This document shows positions 62,491 to 64,000 of a stretch of DNA of 64,000 nt, in pieces. The DNA is from Mycobacterium sp. 852002-40037_SCH5390672 (GTDB taxonomy: Bacteria > Actinomycetota > Actinomycetes > Mycobacteriales > Mycobacteriaceae). The first letter of the stretch is position 1. Every line of letters starts with the position of its first letter. Under the pieces are notes generated by a model. The model searched no databases. It had not been told where the DNA came from and saw nothing but the letters and a program-made list of their open reading frames with translations. The DNA lies in assembly GCF_001665875.1 (NCBI RefSeq), contig NZ_LZTA01000041.1, positions 34,375 through 98,374 on the forward strand. The letters run 5' to 3'. Position numbers and translations under genes: made by a program.

Positions 62491-63960
62491 TCAAGGCCCA
62501 ACGACCAGGTGTTTGACCTCCTGGTACTCGCGCAGGCCAGCCACACCGCGTTCCCGACCGATCCCGCTTTGCTTATAGCCGCCGGTCGGCGTGTACGCCG
62601 TAGGGGCCCCACGGTTGACATGCACGGTGCCCGACCGGATCCGTTGTGCGACAGCCACTCCGGCCGGCAGGTCGGCGGTATAGACGCCCCCGCCCAGTCC
62701 GTACTCCGAGTCGTTGGCGATGGCCACCGCCTCGTCAAGGTCGCGGTATCCCTGAATCGTGACCACGGGTCCGAACACTTCTTGCTGCGCAACCGGATTG
62801 GAGTTGTCCTCGATGCGCAGCACGGTCGGCTCGATGAAGTACCCCCGTTCCAGGCCCGCGGGCCGCCTTCCTCCCGCAACTACTTGCGCACCGGCCTTGA
62901 TGCCGGCGGCAATGAGGTCCTCGATCCGCTCTCGCTGCCCAGCCGAGATGACCGGACCGATCATTGTCTTTTCGTCACTGGGGTCACCGACGGGCAGGAA
63001 TGGAAGAACTGAGGTGATCTTCTCCAGCGCGGCGTCCACGGCGTCTTGTGGTACCAGGACTCGGGTCTGAGCGGTGCAGGCCTGGCCAGAATGCGACGCG
63101 AACACGGTGAGGACTCCGGTCCCGACCCGCTCGAGCGCGTCGGGCAGGTAGAGCTGGACTGATTTGCCGCCCAGTTCCAGGATCATGCGTTTCACGGTCG
63201 GCGCAGCCTGTGCGCCGATCTGGCGCCCGACGACCGTGGACCCAGTGAACGAGACACAATCGACGCGCGGATCGCTGGTGAGCTGCAGTGCTCCCGAGGT
63301 GCCCTGCTCGACCACGACGTTGAGGACGCCGGGCGGCAGATCAGCGGCAAGCGCAGCCTCACCGAGGGCCAGCGCAGTCAACGGGGTGAGCGGACTCGGA
63401 CGCAGGATCACCGAGCAGCCGGTTGCCAGCGCCGAGAAAACCTTCCAGATATTGGTCTGCAGTGGGAAGTTGTACGGGGTGATGGCGGTGACCACGCCGA
63501 CAGGCTCATAGCGACGGATGCTGAGCAGAACGTCTTTGGCGGTCACCAAATCGCCCAGCGGCATCTCGTTGTGCTCCCACTGCGGCAGACCACTGAAAAG
63601 TTCGGGGAGTTGTCGAGCCTGGTCCAAAGCCATGCCCACCTGGGCGATGCGGGCGATTCCCAGCGGGGCGCCGACCTCGTGGACGGCCGTTTCAACCAGC
63701 TCCTCGCGGCGCTCCTCGAGCCATTGCGCCATCCGTCCGAGCGTCTCCAGGCGCTCGGACACCGACCTGTCCGCCCACACACCACAGTCGAAGGACCTGC
63801 GTGCGGCGGCGATGGCCGTTTCCACCTGGTCCGCTGACGCGGTCGCCACGGTGGTGAGAATCTCCTGGGTCGCCGGGTCCTCGACCGGCAACGCCACTCC
63901 GTCGCCGGCGACGGCGCGGCCGTCGATCAGCAACCGGTCCACCTCGAGGTGAACGACCAT
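62491..63960 (-). CDS. Aldehyde dehydrogenase
   Basis: A 489-residue NAD(P)-dependent aldehyde dehydrogenase. Catalytic residues are Asn164 (TPYNFPLQ), Glu262 (ILELGGKS) and Cys295 (HSGQACTAQ), and the C-terminal motif PTGGYKQSGIGRERG is normal. It is the first visible gene of the catabolic block; only 40 bp lie between its start and the window end. It probably oxidises the aldehyde produced from the P450 product. Confidence 0.92.
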   Translation of the reverse strand: MVVHLEVDRLLIDGRAVAGDGVALPVEDPATQEILTTVATASADQVETAIAAARRSFDCGVWADRSVSERLETLGRMAQWLEERREELVETAVHEVGAPLGIARIAQVGMALDQARQLPELFSGLPQWEHNEMPLGDLVTAKDVLLSIRRYEPVGVVTAITPYNFPLQTNIWKVFSALATGCSVILRPSPLTPLTALALGEAALAADLPPGVLNVVVEQGTSGALQLTSDPRVDCVSFTGSTVVGRQIGAQAAPTVKRMILELGGKSVQLYLPDALERVGTGVLTVFASHSGQACTAQTRVLVPQDAVDAALEKITSVLPFLPVGDPSDEKTMIGPVISAGQRERIEDLIAAGIKAGAQVVAGGRRPAGLERGYFIEPTVLRIEDNSNPVAQQEVFGPVVTIQGYRDLDEAVAIANDSEYGLGGGVYTADLPAGVAVAQRIRSGTVHVNRGAPTAYTPTGGYKQSGIGRERGVAGLREYQEVKHLVVGP

Positions 63961-64000
63961 CCCGAGAATTCCCCTATCTGCTGATATTTCAGCGTTCTAG

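Noticed and set aside
1..64000. tRNA, rRNA, CRISPR array, intact transposase or integrase
   Set aside because: Looked for characteristic stems, regular spaced repeats and DDE/recombinase motifs; none was seen by reading. A tRNAscan and ISfinder run would be decisive.

Overview
The window looks like a chromosomal segment of a Mycobacterium or a close relative, most likely a non-tuberculous species. The sequence is GC-rich and carries an MmpS/MmpL pair, a second MmpL-family exporter, an Hsp18-type small heat-shock protein, several F420/deazaflavin-type (DDN, PPOX) proteins, a GabD1-type succinate-semialdehyde dehydrogenase and a CRP closely resembling mycobacterial CRP. Species cannot be fixed from sequence reading alone. 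No rRNA, tRNA, CRISPR array or intact transposase was seen.

0-12 kb: an mmpS-mmpL-tetR operon on the minus strand with a perfect inverted repeat upstream; a UBP zinc-finger protein; a DDN-like protein and an alpha/beta hydrolase; a second CRP-type regulator; a 56-residue zinc-ribbon protein; a Tat-exported bicovalent-flavin oxidase; an SDR; small membrane proteins; and hsp20 with a readable promoter and operator. 12-18 kb: a short-chain fatty acid transporter (AtoE type) next to an allophanate hydrolase; an ECF sigma factor with a C-terminal SnoaL-like domain, beside a dimeric-barrel gene and the remnant of a DUF899 gene; and a PPOX-class protein.

18-29 kb: a flavin monooxygenase, a degraded HIT gene, an MmpL/TetR divergent pair with a palindromic operator, and a PucR-type regulator in front of a 669-residue single-chain enzyme that fuses a membrane desaturase/hydroxylase to a ferredoxin reductase and a [2Fe-2S] ferredoxin. 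A membrane-anchored sulfite-oxidase-fold protein follows. 29-47 kb: an accessory-looking zone of DJ-1, alcohol and semialdehyde dehydrogenases, several alpha/beta hydrolases (one pair clearly duplicated), AraC, TetR and HxlR regulators, a CoA ligase and decayed gene copies.

47-53 kb: a defence-type island. A small aromatic-rich protein, an OLD-family ATPase-TOPRIM nuclease and a UvrD-like helicase form an operon with Gabija architecture, next to a disrupted gene. 53-64 kb: a long minus-strand catabolic block (aldehyde dehydrogenase, DDN protein, P450, carboxymuconolactone-decarboxylase-like protein, MmgE/PrpD protein, SDR, two hydrolases and a tandem class III CoA-transferase) that probably degrades one undetermined hydrophobic substrate.

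Five intergenic sites share a repeat resembling the multi-site termini of an insertion sequence, all without a transposase. Together with at least five pseudogenes, these indicate repeated insertion and decay in the accessory part of the window.
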